Under the pieces are notes generated by a model. That model saw only the letters and a list, made by a program, of their open reading frames with translations. It was not told where the DNA came from and did no database searches. Below are positions 11,301 to 24,900 of a stretch of DNA of 64,000 nucleotides, one piece after another. Positions within the stretch are counted from its first letter, which is position 1, and every line of letters begins with the position of its first letter. The stretch lies in the NCBI GenBank assembly GCA_040954595.2, contig CM082593.2, positions 1,054,001 to 1,118,000 of the forward strand, written 5' to 3'. The position numbers and the translations under genes were made by a program. The stretch comes from Balanoglossus misakiensis. Its lineage: Eukaryota > Hemichordata.

Positions 11301-12005
11301 AACCGTACCATTGAGTAATGGGGATTGAAGCTTTTACAGGTTATGGTAGAACTGTTGCACCAAAAGGCGATATATATGTATACACAAATTGCTTAAAAAA
11401 CTCAACTTGTGTGGAATGTATTATTCAGGAAAAGTTAAAGGAGGATATTATAGTATGTGGTCTGATATGGCAGGTATTAGTCAGTGCTTTAAAATAAGTT
11501 TAGTTTTTCAATTGTTGGTTTTGTATGCAGTACACCATTCTCTTTAGCATAACTTGCAAATTACATATATGTAAGAATATTTAGGAATTTCATGCAAAAA
11601 TATTTAGACATTTAATTGTATTTTTGTCATAAAATAATGGATCCCCTTCATGGTAATCCCACATGACTTGTCCAGTGCATTGTGGGATAGGGACTCCCCA
11701 GAACTGAATTCCGAAAATAGAAACAAGTGTGATTACATCATTGTGAACTGGACCTTGAATATAAACACTTCTGACTGATTGATCTGAAAAGGTCATCATC
11801 AGCTTCTTCCAAGGTTTGTTCACTTTGCTGTATGATTATCAAAGATTTGTAGTGTTTATTTGTATTGTTGATTGCAGACTGACTTTGAACGCATCAGTAC
11901 TTGGCTTGGGGCCAAATCGTGACCTGGAATAGATTGAAAGGTGTGAACTTTATACCCAGTGTGGTTTATTTCCTGTTCCTGTTGTTAAACTTGTAATCTG
12001 TGGGT
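8357..12005. other. Intergenic region between divergent SGNH-protein and NF-kB genes
   Basis: No coding exon can be supported. It should contain the SGNH-protein promoter near 8360-8600 and the NF-kB promoter and any 5' untranslated exon. CCAAT at 10081, two kB-like motifs at 10156-10185 and a GC box between them (10166-10171) make 10080-10450 the best promoter candidate. The open frame at 9136-9420 has no recognisable content. Confidence 0.6.
10156..10185. promoter_or_regulatory. Paired kB-like sites flanking a GC box
   Basis: GGGGAAACCCC at 10156-10166 is palindrome-like, as p50-homodimer sites are. GGAAATCCCC at 10176-10185 is, on the other strand, GGGGATTTCC, a perfect match to GGGRNWYYCC. 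CCGCCC lies between them. They sit about 1.8 kb upstream of the NF-kB start codon. Vertebrate NFKB1 and NFKB2 promoters are kB-autoregulated, so autoregulation is a reasonable inference; it is not shown here. Confidence 0.5.
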
Positions 12006-15000
12006 ATGTCCGAGGAACAGACAGACTCCATAGAGATCCCGGTGGATATGATGAATGAAATGATCGCCAACGGTGACCTGGTCGCCGCGACTACCGACAT
12101 CAGTATGCTGGAGACGATGACACAATCAAACGATCGTGAGGACATGCCGTATCTGCAAATTATCACACAACCTAAATCGGTAAGTGTTGTCTGTCACTGT
12201 CAGTAGAGGAACTTGTAAAACAACAAGTTCTGTGTTTCTGTTGATTCTCTCTGGAGATGCCAGTGGAAACTGGAACTCACATCACAAATGCTGTTGTTCA
12301 ATACTCTAAATCTTTGTCAGGACATATGTTTATTTGTGTCATGATACAATTAAACTAATTTATTAGAAATCAAGGACACCTTTTATTAAGTGCGCACAGA
12401 TCTCATAGTGACCTAAATACGTTTAGTGTTGGGGGAATAATGGACGATTGGCCAGAGTACCGGCTGCAGAGGTCATGAACCAGGAAACACCTTGGTTGCA
12501 GCGTTTTCATATGGATGCTTGATTTTGTGTTGTTGTGGCATACCGTTACTGTCAATATTCATGTAAAAAATAGAATTTTGAGGAACCATCAACAGAAATT
12601 TACTGTCTTGGACTTTTCTGATTTGTTAAACTATACAACTTGTAATACTTGTTCTGATGTTTCTTATCTTTCAGAGAGGATTCCGATTTCGTTATGGCTG
12701 TGAGGGTGGTTCCCATGGAGGGTTGCCAGGCGCTGACAGTGAACGAGGGAGAAGAACCTATCCATCAGTTGAGGTTGGTTGTTTAACTCTTTCAATGCCA
12801 TGGTTCAGTCCAAACCTTTTGTTTTCTATGGTGAAGTTGGACCTCTATAGAAGGAACTGGGGGTGAAAGGGTTCAGGACTGCATTGAGTTGAGACCCACT
12901 AAATTAGTTTTATTTGTACCGGTATAATATATATTTATTGTCTACCTTGTATTCTCCATAATTCAAAATAACAGGTAACATTATGTAGAGAGAGGTCTCC
13001 AAGATAATTTTTGTTTTCAACTTTCAGATTTGTAACTACAAAGGAAACGCTCGTTTAGTTGTGAGTTTGGTCACCAATGATGACATCCCCAGACCTCATG
13101 CACACAGTCTTGTTGGCAAACAATGTAATAATGGAATGTGTACGGTGCAGGTTGGACCGAAGGACATGTCAGCTAGGTAATGAAGCTGTCTACTCTCAAA
13201 TAGACGATTTTCCACTTATGGCGAGATCTTGCGAGACTTGGATAATTACTGTGTCAATCTCTCCCGTTTTCCACAGCTTCCCAAACCTCGGAATAAGACA
13301 CGTCACAAAAAAGATGGTTCCTCAGGTCGTCAAAGACAGAATCCTGGAATCAGATCAACTCTTCCGGCAGCTCATGCCACAGGACTATCGGAATAAAGCG
13401 CCTCTGACACCGGAAGATGCGGCAAAGATAGCAAAAGAGCAAGCCACTGAAATGGACTTGACTGTTGTCAGGCTTTGTTTTCAAGCTTATATTCAGGACA
13501 GCGAAGGAGCCTATACAAGACCCCTGGATCCGGTCGTCTCTGATCCAGTCTTTGACAGCAGTATGTATCCCCTGATTCACAAATACATTGTACTGTCTAT
13601 GTGTTGATTCCAGTGGCATGGTTGATACCATTATCCAGGGAAAAGGGGGTGAAAGGTTTTATTATGTTGTTTGTGACTCAGTGTCCCCCTGAAATATATT
13701 TATCACAAATCTGCAAGACTCAGAGCAAACTTAATCTCAGATTCACATTCTGGAGTGATACATGCAGAGTTCTGTTATAGTACTGTATATGGCAACCTTT
13801 TTACAACTGGATTGATTTGCATCTCATCCCATTTGTTCTTATTCAGAGGCACCCAATGCGTCCCAGTTGAAAATCTGTCGCATGGACCGATCTGCGGGAA
13901 CATGCGTCGGCGGTGATGAGGTCTACTTACTTTGTGACAAGGTTCAGAAAGATGATATCGTTGTACGATTTTTTGAAGAAGGTTCCTGGGAAGCGTTTGG
14001 AGATTTCGGTCCCACGGATGTGCACAGACAGGTACAGTACAGACCAAGTATTCATTTCCAATTAGCTGACACTGGGCTAACTGCAGGTTAGATCATGTTA
14101 AGTGTTACCAGTAGATAACAAGTGGAAACATTCTCTATTTGTTTCAGTATGCCATTGTTTTCAAGACACCAAAGTATCGAAATATAGCAATCGACAAACC
14201 AGTGTGTGTTTTCGTTCAATTGAAAAGACGTTCAGATGGTGAAGTCAGTGAACCAAAGCCATTTACATACCATCCACAACAATTTGGTAAGTTGGAAAAT
14301 ATGTCACATTAACCCTTTCACCACCATGGTTCAGTCCAAATCCATTGTTTTCTACGATAAGGTTGGATCTCTAAAGAGGGAAGTGGGGGTGAAAAGGGTT
14401 AAAAATAATGTGCTTTGATTGTTGTAAATCTCATCCTGTTCATAGTTTTGTCTAGTCTGAGCCTTTGAAAGATTTAAAAGTTGTCATGCTCGTAGTCTAA
14501 ATATTCTAAGTCTTACTGCATACATGAAAACAAACACTTACAACTTGGATGTTTTCCAATTCCAGACAAGGAAGAGGTTGGTCGCAAGAGGAAGAAGACT
14601 GTTCCGTTCTTTTCCGATCACTTTCCCGGTGGAAACACTGGTGGTTCAGCCTACGGAGGAGGAGGTGGAGGATTTACTGGATATGGAGGAGGCAATGCAG
14701 GGGGTGGTGGAATGTCGTCTGGTCGCTTTGGAGATGGCACTTTCCAGGGATTTGGGAACAGTGGTACAACCCAAGGTAGTTTTTTCTTTTCATTAGTTTA
14801 TTGTCATTTCAAACACTTGAGAGAGTTCAAAATTCAGCACAGATTTTTTTAGTATGAAAATGTTAATGGAAGGTCCTTTTTTCTGTAGGTTTGCAACTTG
14901 GAGGAATGATTGGACAGCCAAACATGCAGATGGGTGGCCAAATAGGTAGCCAGATTGGTAGTCAAATGGGTGGTCAAATTGGTGGTCAAATGGGTAGTCA

Positions 15001-18000
15001 AATGGGTGTTCAGATGGGTGGTCAAATAGGCAGCCAAATGAGTGACAATATGGGCGGTCTGTTCGGGGGTCAGATGAATGACCAAGTGTTCACAGGTCAA
15101 TTCCAAGGTGCGGATCAACAACCAGGAGCACTTCTGTCAAGGTCAGGTCAAGGTTATTCACCGATGTTCGGCCAGGTGAAGCCGGAGAAACGAAGCCGTG
15201 ATTATTCAGACTGTGTGGAGGAAGACATTGGTTATGATGATGATCTGGCGACTGATGCTGCTCCGTTCTCGGATGAGGATCTGCTGGCGGAAAGACTGGC
15301 ACGGACGAAACTTGGAGGGGAGTCCATGACAGCAAAGATTGTCCAACCGTACAGAGAAGTGTTTGCCCATGAAAGCTACTCAGAGACGAAAGTCAAAACC
15401 GTTCAGCAAGAGAGCATATCACAAACAGTAGAAACAGTGAAATCAACAACAGGTAAGTTGTTGTGGTTTGTTTGCTGTATACATGCAGGTTACTATATTC
15501 ACAGTCACTGATGACATGACTTTTTTTCACATGAAATAGCAGGAGCCATCAAATATATTGTTCGAATATTTGTGGAAGATTGCTTGAATGGTTTAGTTGA
15601 ATAAAACAACATCAAAGGGTTCTAGGTCAGACACCCCCTGGACATTTACCCACGACTGACGGTACCTGTGGATGGTAAATGTCCCCGGGGTACTACCCTC
15701 CATGAAAGGTGGTCTTTTTCAAGGTGATAATCTCCATTGTTGTTTCTGCACTCCAGAGAGTGAAGTACAGACAGAACCACTGCCACCACCATCAGTACAA
15801 TTGAATAAATCGGTCCTGGAATTAGCAGAGAGGACATCAGCCGCGCTGCAGGACTACGCCATATCGGGTGATGTCAAGATCTTGTTGGCTGTTCAGAGAC
15901 ATCTCACGGCTGTGCAGGATGAGAACGGAGACACGTGAGTGAAGTCACTTCAGTTATATCCTCCCCTCCACCCACACCCATGTGCAGATATTTGGTGTTG
16001 CAATATTGTTTTAAACAGAGAGGATTGACCTATATACATAGCATGGTTTCATATCTGCTGTGAAAATATGTTCATTGACGTACGTCATGTGTGATGACAC
16101 GGTTTTTGTTTCGTTTTCAGAGCTCTTCATCTAGCGATCATTCACGGCAGAATACAAGTTATTCACAGCCTCCTTAGTGTGATTATCAGCATACCCAAAC
16201 AGAACATTACGAATCAGTACAACAACCTAAGACAGGTAAAAATCACAAGTATTATTACATACATCACTATATGGTATTCAAGCAAAGAATCTTTGCTATG
16301 TAAAAGCATACTGCTATGCTCACAATTACAATTTGCTACTTATATGGTTAACCTCAGTGTTGTAAAAATCATAGAAGTGTCACTTTGGGCATGCAAACTT
16401 TGAATAACGGTTTCTTTTCTGTTTTTATAGACCCCTTTGCATCTAGCTGTGATCACAGGCCAGCCACAAGCTGTCGAACTGTTACTCAGATGTGGAGCAG
16501 ATACAGCTCTGTTGGATCGCAACGGAAAAACCGCTGCCCATCTTGCCGCACAGCTAGGCAGTGTTGATTGCCTCAATATGTTGCTACGGCAACCCAGGGA
16601 GCTGAAAAATGGCAAGAGATTCCCGGAATTGGAGATCATGAACTATGAAGGTTTGTTTTGTTTGATGTCATGGCAATGAGTTAAAATGATCAACTTTATT
16701 TCATGTGTGTTTTGTTTTGCTTGTTTGATGTCAGGGTTTTTATCGGTAACTAGGTATCGAGGTTGTCTTGGCATTCTGAATGTGAATTTGTAGCTGTATT
16801 GAAATGTCTGAATTATTGCAGGTTTCACGGCCCTCCATTGTGCTGTCAAGGCCAGCAGTCTGAATTGTGTCAGAGCATTGGTCAATGTTGGTGCCAGTGT
16901 TGATGAACAGGTAAGCTTTGAGTTTGTAGAAAATTACATTGTTTCCGAACAGACTGAGGTTTGACTTGGATTGATAAGTTCTGATGTCTTAAGTTTTACA
17001 TGTAACTCTTTGAACCGCTTGGAAGAAAACTTCTAAATGATATCGTAAGTTGATCACCAGGGGGTGATGGTAGCCATTGGTTTAAAAGATTTGTAATTTT
17101 GTGTGTGCGTGTGAAATATTTTTTTAGGATGGCAAGAGTGGTCACACAGCACTACACCACGCTGTAGAGACAGAGAATCTAGCGATCATTGGATACTTAA
17201 TCCTGGAAGCTCAGGCAGACATCCACGCACCGAACTTTGCTGGTGACACACCGCTTCACATTGCCAGCGGACGGAACCTGCTCAGTGTGGCTGCCCTGTT
17301 AGTAGCGGCTGGTGCAGATGCCACGGTCGAGAATTACGAACCTGTTGATGAGGATGAGGAAGAGGTGGAGGAGGAGAAGGACAGAGATACGTCAGAGGAG
17401 AGTCAAGTTGTGGGTCAGACCCCTCTTGATTTGGCTGTTGATTCACAGGTGAGAATGACCGATACATTTCTGCACTGAAGCACACTGTGAATTAAAGAGC
17501 CAGTCAGCAATCCAACCATGGCATTTGTCTGTTGAATCTGTCCAATGTTAAATTTATCAAGACAGTCTGTGTATCATATCAGCAATGATACTACTGTAGT
17601 TATCAATCCAATTGGGTATATTTATCTACAAATATCTGTATATGCTTTAGAAAGCTGCACAGTGTTTATCTTCACCATCCTGATCTAATTCTCTTTGATT
17701 TCCAGATGATCAGTATTTTGAAAGGGGAGCCCTACTGCCCATCATCCCGATCGCAGCCTATGCCGGTCACTGCAGGACAGGTTCCGCAAACCAGGGAGAA
17801 ATCTTTCAGTTCCCATTTGTCCAGTGATCCAGGATATCATTCGGTGTCTCATTCTACCGATACCACATCATCTTCAGGACACAGTGTCTACGGGTCTGGT
17901 AAGTGGACCACCCCTGTTACAGTGGGAAGTGGACTAGCCCTCAATGAAAAAGAATGCAACCAAGCCACTGTATTTACAGAATAGTGGGGGGTGGGGGTTG

Positions 18001-18975
18001 GATTAGTCTTTGAGGGAAAAACACGAATGTTGTTGAGCAAGTGGCTTTTGACTTTGTAAGCTGTGGCACAAAATGTGTGTGATAAAATGTATAGATGAGG
18101 TGCAGCCTCACAAACTATTTTGCCATATTTGACCCTATGTTCACCATTTTCTCCAGGTAACATTAGTAAACTGGACGCCGGTGTGAAGCAGAAGTTTGCC
18201 AAGTTGTTGGATGCAGAGCGGCCGTACAGTGACTGGATAACCTTGGCTGATAAACTTGGACTTGGAAGTATGATCAATGTGTTTAAACTGACTGAAAGTC
18301 CGACAAAGACAGTCTTGGACAGTTTTGATGTAAGTCAGCAGTGGTTGTGTCAAGTTTGGTGCATCACTAAATTTTCATGCTTTCTCTGACTGATGAGTAC
18401 AAACAGCCATGAGTATGACATCCTCACAAGAAAAAATGTGCTGTGGGATTACAAAGTAGATCTTGCATTTGCCTCCTTTATACTAAACCACAGTTTTATA
18501 ATACTTTCATAGAGAATAGAAAATGTGAGTAAAATTGTTCTCTTTGTCTGAAATTGATGTAGGCCATTGGTGGAACCGTTGAAGAACTACAGAAGAAACT
18601 ACAAGCCATGAAGAGATACGACGTCTTGAAGGTGTTGGAAGATGCAGGGTTCTCCGTTCCTGTACCGGTCATTCTGGAAGAACCAAGTAGGACTCTCAGT
18701 TTATAGAAACTTCAAAACTTTAAGCAGTAAATATAAAAAGTTAATGTTGATTTTTAATTCATAATTTGACATATAAAATTTCTATTGCTTTCATAGGTGC
18801 TGAAGGATCAGTTTCTAAAGGCGCAGTGTCTGACAACTTTGAGAGTGGGCTGGGCTCTATCCAGCAATCCATGATCTCCTCCAATCAGAGTCAAGTATCC
18901 GGTATGACAAGGTTGCCTAGTGACCGCCAATCAGAGCAACTGACAGCTGCCAATCAAATCGCTGATGTTCATTGA
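12006..18975 (+). CDS. NFKB1/2-like: NF-kB p105/p100-type transcription factor (Rel homology, ankyrin repeats, death domain), 1131 aa
   Basis: Exons: 12006-12179, 12675-12773, 13028-13176, 13277-13560, 13847-14031, 14148-14286, 14566-14775, 14889-15452, 15757-15934, 16121-16235, 16431-16650, 16822-16910, 17128-17448, 17706-17898, 18157-18329, 18563-18686, 18797-18975; 3396 nt in frame. The start ATG follows an in-frame TAA at 11994. The Rel N-domain contains [16 protein letters not shown] (residues 62-77, the DNA-contact loop with the redox Cys67), then HAHSLVGK and VGPKDM. The IPT dimerization domain includes [16 protein letters not shown]. An NLS (RKRKK, 350-354), a Gly-rich region (about 361-413) and a Gln-Met-Gly repeat follow. 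Ankyrin repeats span about 640-905 with an acidic insert. A death domain spans about 980-1060, and ESGLGS lies at 1088-1093. It acts as a latent cytoplasmic precursor processed to a p50-like factor. Donor 12774 is weak (GTTGGT), but the protein match across it is exact. Confidence 0.97.
12783..12873 (+). mobile_element. Short TTAA-flanked MITE-like copy
   Basis: Begins TTAACTCTTTCA and ends GGTGAAAGGGTT, with an interior (CATGGTTCAGTCC, TTTTCTATGG, AAGTTGGACCTCT) shared with 14309-14402. It lies in the NF-kB intron after exon 2, and its left end is diverged. Confidence 0.65.
14309..14402 (+). mobile_element. 94-bp MITE-like element with TTAA-bounded inverted ends
   Basis: TTAACCCTTTCACC at the left mirrors GGTGAAAAGGGTTAA at the right, so the element has near-perfect terminal inverted repeats ending in TTAA. 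TTAA is the target of piggyBac-type transposons. It is the best-preserved of several related copies in the window and sits in an NF-kB intron. Confidence 0.7.
14925..15075 (+). repeat. In-frame coding minisatellite (Gly-Gln-Met/Ile units)
   Basis: Repeats of the 12-base unit GGT(G/A)GTCAAATG encode alternating GGQM/GSQI-type tetrapeptides inside NF-kB exon 8 (residues about 425-475), next to the Gly-rich region. Units differ mostly by one or two bases, so length polymorphism is likely. Confidence 0.85.
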
Positions 18976-20338
18976 TCTTGCTGCCATGTTGTTGGCCTCA
19001 CACATCCCAAACTTTTATAAGCCACGAAGATAGCGAAGAGAAAAATGTAAATTAATATGAAGATGATTTGTTGTCAAGAATTGTTGATAATATATGGCAA
19101 GCTGTAAAGTCAATTATCGATATGTTAGAAAATGATCAATATTTATATGGCTCGTAAAATAACTTGACTTTTTTTCGTTGTTGATATAAAGGTGTACGAA
19201 TGTTTCAATTTCTTCTGTCCTGTTTGTTGTCTATCAATTTGATTGATATATTTGTTGTTGTATTCATACCTCTTTGACGAATTCCATTGTCAGACACAGT
19301 CAATGTATACCGTAAGCCTCATGGATGCATTTAAACTGAGGTGTTTATTCCAGGAAAGGAGTATTGTAACTGCCTCTGTAGAAAGTGATTGTTTCATCTG
19401 CGATCAGGTACTTCTGCATTCTCGTAGTGTATTCAGAATAGCAACATAACCAAGTTAACTTCACTTCCTAGAAGGTAGGGTTTCTTAAATCTAATTTTAA
19501 ATTACACATGTTGGAAGAAACAGCTTGATTGACTAGATCTCAATAATTATGCTGAATTAGCACATGAAAAACTACTGAAGATTACTGTAGGTGATGTGTT
19601 GTACGCTGACGCTTGGGTCAATTAGGGAGCCTTGTTGTCCTCTTGACAGAAATGAAAGCAGTGTTTTTGTTCACTGTATAGTACATGTTCCTTCCTTGCC
19701 ACCGAGCTGACACAACATTGTTTTTATTTTGTTTTGCTGCAGTAGAAATCCTGTAGATCAGATGTATATTCCGACAGATTAGATCTCGACTTCCTAGCCA
19801 TGTTTTCAGTGAGTGCAAGTTTGTTGAGGTATTGTAGAACTATACAAAATTTAGTTTTTCCTGTCATTGAAAAGACAGTGCAACATATATATTGAAGATA
19901 GTTTTTCTTTCAGAAAGGTTTAGATTTTTGCAGGGCTAATGTGAAATATTTTCCACATAAACCTAAGATTGTTCATTATTTCACATATACCCAGAAATTT
20001 ACTATATGAAAATTTGGTAAAAGATGACTTTTATATGAGCTCTAAAATGGAGTGAATCACTGAATTGCTGAAAAACCTGTGTCTGCTATTGTCATTTTCA
20101 TGAAATTTTAGCACATGGCTTTCAAACAGTTTTGTACTTTCTGAGCTGAAAATACAAAATGTTCACGCTAATTAACCAGATTATCAGAACTCAGAACAAG
20201 AGTGATGTCAAATTTGAAATGACCTCATCTGATTAGGTTGCCTTTTAGGGAAAACAGACCGATATATAGCTTGAAATTTGTAGTTATCTCTAGCATTTGC
20301 AAGCAAATGTATATGTTGTTGAACTTAAACTTTTCATA

Positions 20339-20344
20339 AATAAA
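20339..20344 (+). terminator. Polyadenylation signal of NF-kB
   Basis: AATAAA on the plus strand about 1.36 kb after the NF-kB stop codon; the first strong candidate I see downstream. Confidence 0.5.
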
Positions 20345-20394
20345 TATTGTGAAGTATTCAAACAATCCTTGGTGCTATCCTTTTATAACCAATT

Positions 20395-20404
20395 TTTATT
20401 TATT
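20395..20404 (-). terminator. Polyadenylation signals of the MFS transporter
   Basis: Two overlapping AATAAA on the minus strand (plus strand TTTATTTATT) about 1.5 kb beyond the transporter stop, facing the NF-kB signal 50 bases away. Confidence 0.5.
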
Positions 20405-21927
20405 CACAATCTCAGTGCTCAAGTACAATTATCCATTTTAATTATTTGAACATAAATATTGATTAATTCTGAAAAACATGACAATTATATATACATACAT
20501 AGCCATCAAATAGAAACATATGTACATATACATTATACACTGACCATCACAAAACTGAAAATGCAGAACATAATATTCACCGCCCGTTGAAAAGTTAAAA
20601 TAAAGGCTGTCATTTTCAGATGATTGTTAATATTTTTTAAATGTTAATGAGTTTGTATTTGAATTCCCCAGCGTAGGACCTGGACATGGCAGACCCCAGC
20701 GCCCTCAAGAGGTGGACAAAAGTCAAGAAAGTGATCTGATCACAGAGGAAAATTCTCATTCTGAATCAAGAGTATAAACCTTCAACTGGGTTAAAGAAAA
20801 AAAGGTTGAAATGTAAGAGATAGGTGGGTGTTTTCACTTTTTCTGGTTCTTGCCTTCATTTACTGATCTAAGAATTGAACAAGTTCAGCACTTAATTGGC
20901 ACTGTTGAAAACTGACCCATATATTTTTGAACATGCATGCATTAATTGCCAAAGCTAGATGCCTATTAAGAAAGGCTTGAACAAGAATTGTATCTCAAAG
21001 TAAGATCACACATTCAAATAAAACACCACATATGATGGACTGATATCTCTCAAAGATAGTTCCTTTGAAAGGACTTATACGAACCAATAATGCACTGTAA
21101 AAATCTGCTTTGCAAATCTTCCAAAAGAGGTCTCAGAATTTAGTGTGGGTAAATATTAAAACACCAAAATAGACACACACTGCAATGACATCTAACTGTT
21201 ACAAAAACCTGGATTGTACATCACATGACTAAAACGCCCTGACTGTAATTCTGAGGTATGGTATATTATCACACATGTGAATAATTAAATGAAATTTATC
21301 AAGTAACAGATAAAGATTTTCCATGCAAATAAGTAAACACACATTTACCACAACAGGGTGTCTATAATTTCTAATTTCTTTGGAATTTTGCCTCTCAAAA
21401 TTCATGTACCACTCACACCTTGCATTGCCTGCTAACTGTGAATATTTTCATAATTAGTACTGGTTAGTAGTAAATGTATAATTACAGCAATTAAGCATTC
21501 TTTCTGACCCCTGAGGCTTGGATACATCTGAGCAACCACAAATATTAAAAGTGTTTTAAAAATACCTTGGTTATGTTAATCAGGTCGTGTAAATAGAAGC
21601 TATACTGAAGTCTAATGTAAATATCTTGTGCGATTAGAATTTGTACAGAAAAATCCCAAGATGTGGGAATACATTTGAGTTGTATTTCCCTTTCGTGCAA
21701 TTTCAAGCAATTGCCACAGTCTAGTTATATAAGAAATTCAGAATTTGCAATTTACAGCATAATGAATTTCAAATACTGGAAATCTTGGACAATTTGAATG
21801 TGGAATCCAAAATTTTGAATGGTGGCCCTATTTTTTGTATGTTTGGATCGCATATTACTCCTGAGAACTACACTGGCAGGGAAAAGGTGACTTTGGATCA
21901 CTGCATATTGTATTATCCAGATTATGT

Positions 21928-24900
21928 TTACTGTATTCGAGTAATGCGAGTGACAAAAAGCCCACTGAGAAGGAAATAGACAGCCGTGAGTCCAAAGAGA
22001 ATTATGTAGCCTAATCCAATCTCACAATTGATGTATTCAAACATGTCCAGGATGACGCCACCAGTTGGTGTGGCTAGAAGTTGTGGTAAAACAAATGCCT
22101 GTGAAGAGAAGAAAAAAATGAGAATACTAGTGAATTTTAACCACCAATCATTGTACCGGTACATGTATTTTTTAATGCCATTGTACTTAATTTTGTTCAA
22201 AATCAACAAAATATCTATATTCAAGGCATTATACTTACAAAAGACCAAATGGCGATATCCTTTGCCCGGTCTTTGTCAGTTGGCAGGACATCTAAGACCA
22301 TGGCAAAATCTACAGCTAAAAATGAACCATAGCCAACACCTAGAACAAGAATAATAAACAGCAAATCCTGAGTATCTACCGTCTGTCTGTACTGTCTGTT
22401 TCAGTTATTTTCATTATCTGTGGCTATCAGTGGCCAATAATCCATTTGTACCTGTCTGTACAGACATGTGTCTATAAATCTATAAAGCAACTAAGACTTA
22501 CCAAACACCACCGACATTGCCAGCACCACATAGAAGGCATACTGTCCCCTCATCACAGAAAAGACCACAGCAACAGCTGACATAATGAATGCTGCATAAA
22601 CAAACCAAAATCAAGCACAATGTTAACTAGATGTATGATTAACATTTCACTCTATTTTAAAGTACAATAATGTAATTACTTTCAAAAGTTTTCAAATTAG
22701 TTGTGAAATGGCCGAGACGTTACAGCTGCTCTTCCCAAAGAAAACTTCATAATTTCACCTGTGAGCATTGTTTTCTCACAACTGGTGGGTTAATCTTTTT
22801 TTTTAAAAATAATACAGGACTGTGACATCACTGAAAAGTATAGACAAATGATGCACACACACCTGAGCTCAACACAATTGGCTTTCTCCTGTTCCATTTA
22901 TCCGAAATGCAACCAGCCACAATAGAGCAAGCAGCAGCCGTGAACAAAAGTACAATCAAGACGATACCTATGGCTGCATGTGGGTTAAGACAATTTGGCA
23001 ATTCAATCATATCACTTATCCAATACTCCAGAAACCTGCAAAAATATACAAGAAAATGTCAGTGTCTGATTTAAACCTCATTTTGGGCAGTTTACAGTTT
23101 CTTTTCAATATTTCTAAAGTTTTGCATTTGAAATCTTACCAAAAAAGTTCACTCACCCTGTTACCGTGGTGACACCCATTTGCATTAAGAAGCGAGTAAA
23201 AAACACATATCTGAAATCGTTCTCCATGAACGGTTCAATGTATTCATACAAAGCTACCCTCCATTCTGCAAAGAGAAAAAGTAAAACGTATTCACTTTTT
23301 TGGGTAGAATTGCTTTTTGCAGAAGTATGCCATGCATGCTGTTCTCTGTGTTAGAACAGCAACAGTTATGATATCAGATACAGATCAAAGTGATGGTCCA
23401 AGAAAGACATGACTGTTTAATAATTGGCAAAGGGAACTTACGAATTGGATCATGTAGTGTTTTCGTTGGTTCCTCCCCATTTGTAAATATTGTAATTAGT
23501 ACAGATATGACCAGTAATGCTGCTACAATGGAATAGGTGCCTAAGACTCCTAGGTTCTGGTTAAGAGAATGACAAGACAACATAAATCAAATGTTTTGAA
23601 AACACTAACTGTTGAGCAGTCGAGGTTGTAAGTAGTGCATAGTCACTGTCTTAAAGGTAGTTACCTACAAGATATTCACAATGGCAATATATAAGGACTT
23701 CAGATTTTAAGGGTTCGGTCTGTTACTGAATGAGCCTATCAAAACCTTCACAGAAAACACTTCGGACTTACCACAAAGAATATGCCAATTAAAGCGCCTG
23801 ATATATTACCCAACAGAATCATGGCACCCATGATACCAGATGTAGAGCCTGTCAATTTCCATAAAATAACAGAAATTAGTTGGTTATAATTAGGAGTTTG
23901 GAGAAAGACATTCAAAGTTGTACAGCTCGAAGACAAAACACATCAGAGAGCTACACAATTCCATAAGATAAAGTACAAAATGATTCCATATTAGATTTAT
24001 GGATTGAGTTTGTAAAAATAACAGGTCTTACCTCTTTGTTGTGGTGCTGACTTGTCAGCAATGAGTCCATTGTACGGTACATGCAGTGCAACCAAACTCA
24101 TCATAGCCATCAAATAGAAACATATGTACAAAGCTGAAATATGTCAACCATACATGTTACAATATTATTATCAAATTGAATTTTGATGCAATATATAGCA
24201 AATTAAATTACCAGTAAGTCCTAAAATGCTGAATTTTGGTTAGTGGTATATAGGTATAGCAATTTTGTTGCTAATTTTTGCCGCAGTACTTGATCATTGA
24301 CATAATTGGAAAATCGCTCCATCAAATCTGACCACTACAATAGATAATCAATGAGTCGTCATACCCAAGTTGCCTGATGTTGTTTCTGTGTACGGTTGTA
24401 CATCAGGCTGTATTTCTGGCACACCATCCACTGGGTTGTGATCAGCAGTGGCTGATCCTGCTTCACCTATTGGTATGTGGGTGGCATTTGCATATGGACG
24501 GCATCTCTTCTCTACCAAGTCAACAGCCTCACACTGTATGGAAGATACGTCAAGTTTATTCACAGAAAATCTGTGACCAATATACTGTACCCTGCCAGTA
24601 CACATGCGGCTAAATGTGATATCCGCGCGAGTGAGTTGAGTTTTGAGGCTTGTGACAATTAATTACGTGTTGTGTTGTTTATAAACACCAGGTAGCTATT
24701 AGCATTGAAACATTTTCTTGGTTTTCAGGTGATACAGGTTGCATCGATATGTTTGAGTGAATATTAAGGTATAGGCATTTAAATACAGCCGCGCATATAG
24801 TGTTAATGACGCAACATGTAGCAAGCAGATGATGAGAATGTTATCTTACTGTGGAATTGGCAACTGGTTCACTAATGGTTGCCATGGAAGCGAGAAAAAA

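Larger units (their letters stand above)
18976..21927. other. Convergent 3' regions of NF-kB (+) and the MFS transporter (-)
   Basis: No coding exon is visible. Opposed polyadenylation signals at 20339 (+) and 20395 (-) suggest that the two 3' UTRs, about 1.4 and 1.5 kb, meet or overlap by a few tens of bases. The rest is AT-rich and unremarkable. Confidence 0.6.

Noticed and set aside
14925-15075. Spaced direct repeats suggesting a CRISPR-like array
   Set aside because: The units are contiguous 12-base codon repeats in a eukaryotic exon, with no spacers.
14849-15121. Minus-strand Thr/His/Leu repeat frame
   Set aside because: Complement of the Gln-Met-Gly coding minisatellite of NF-kB.
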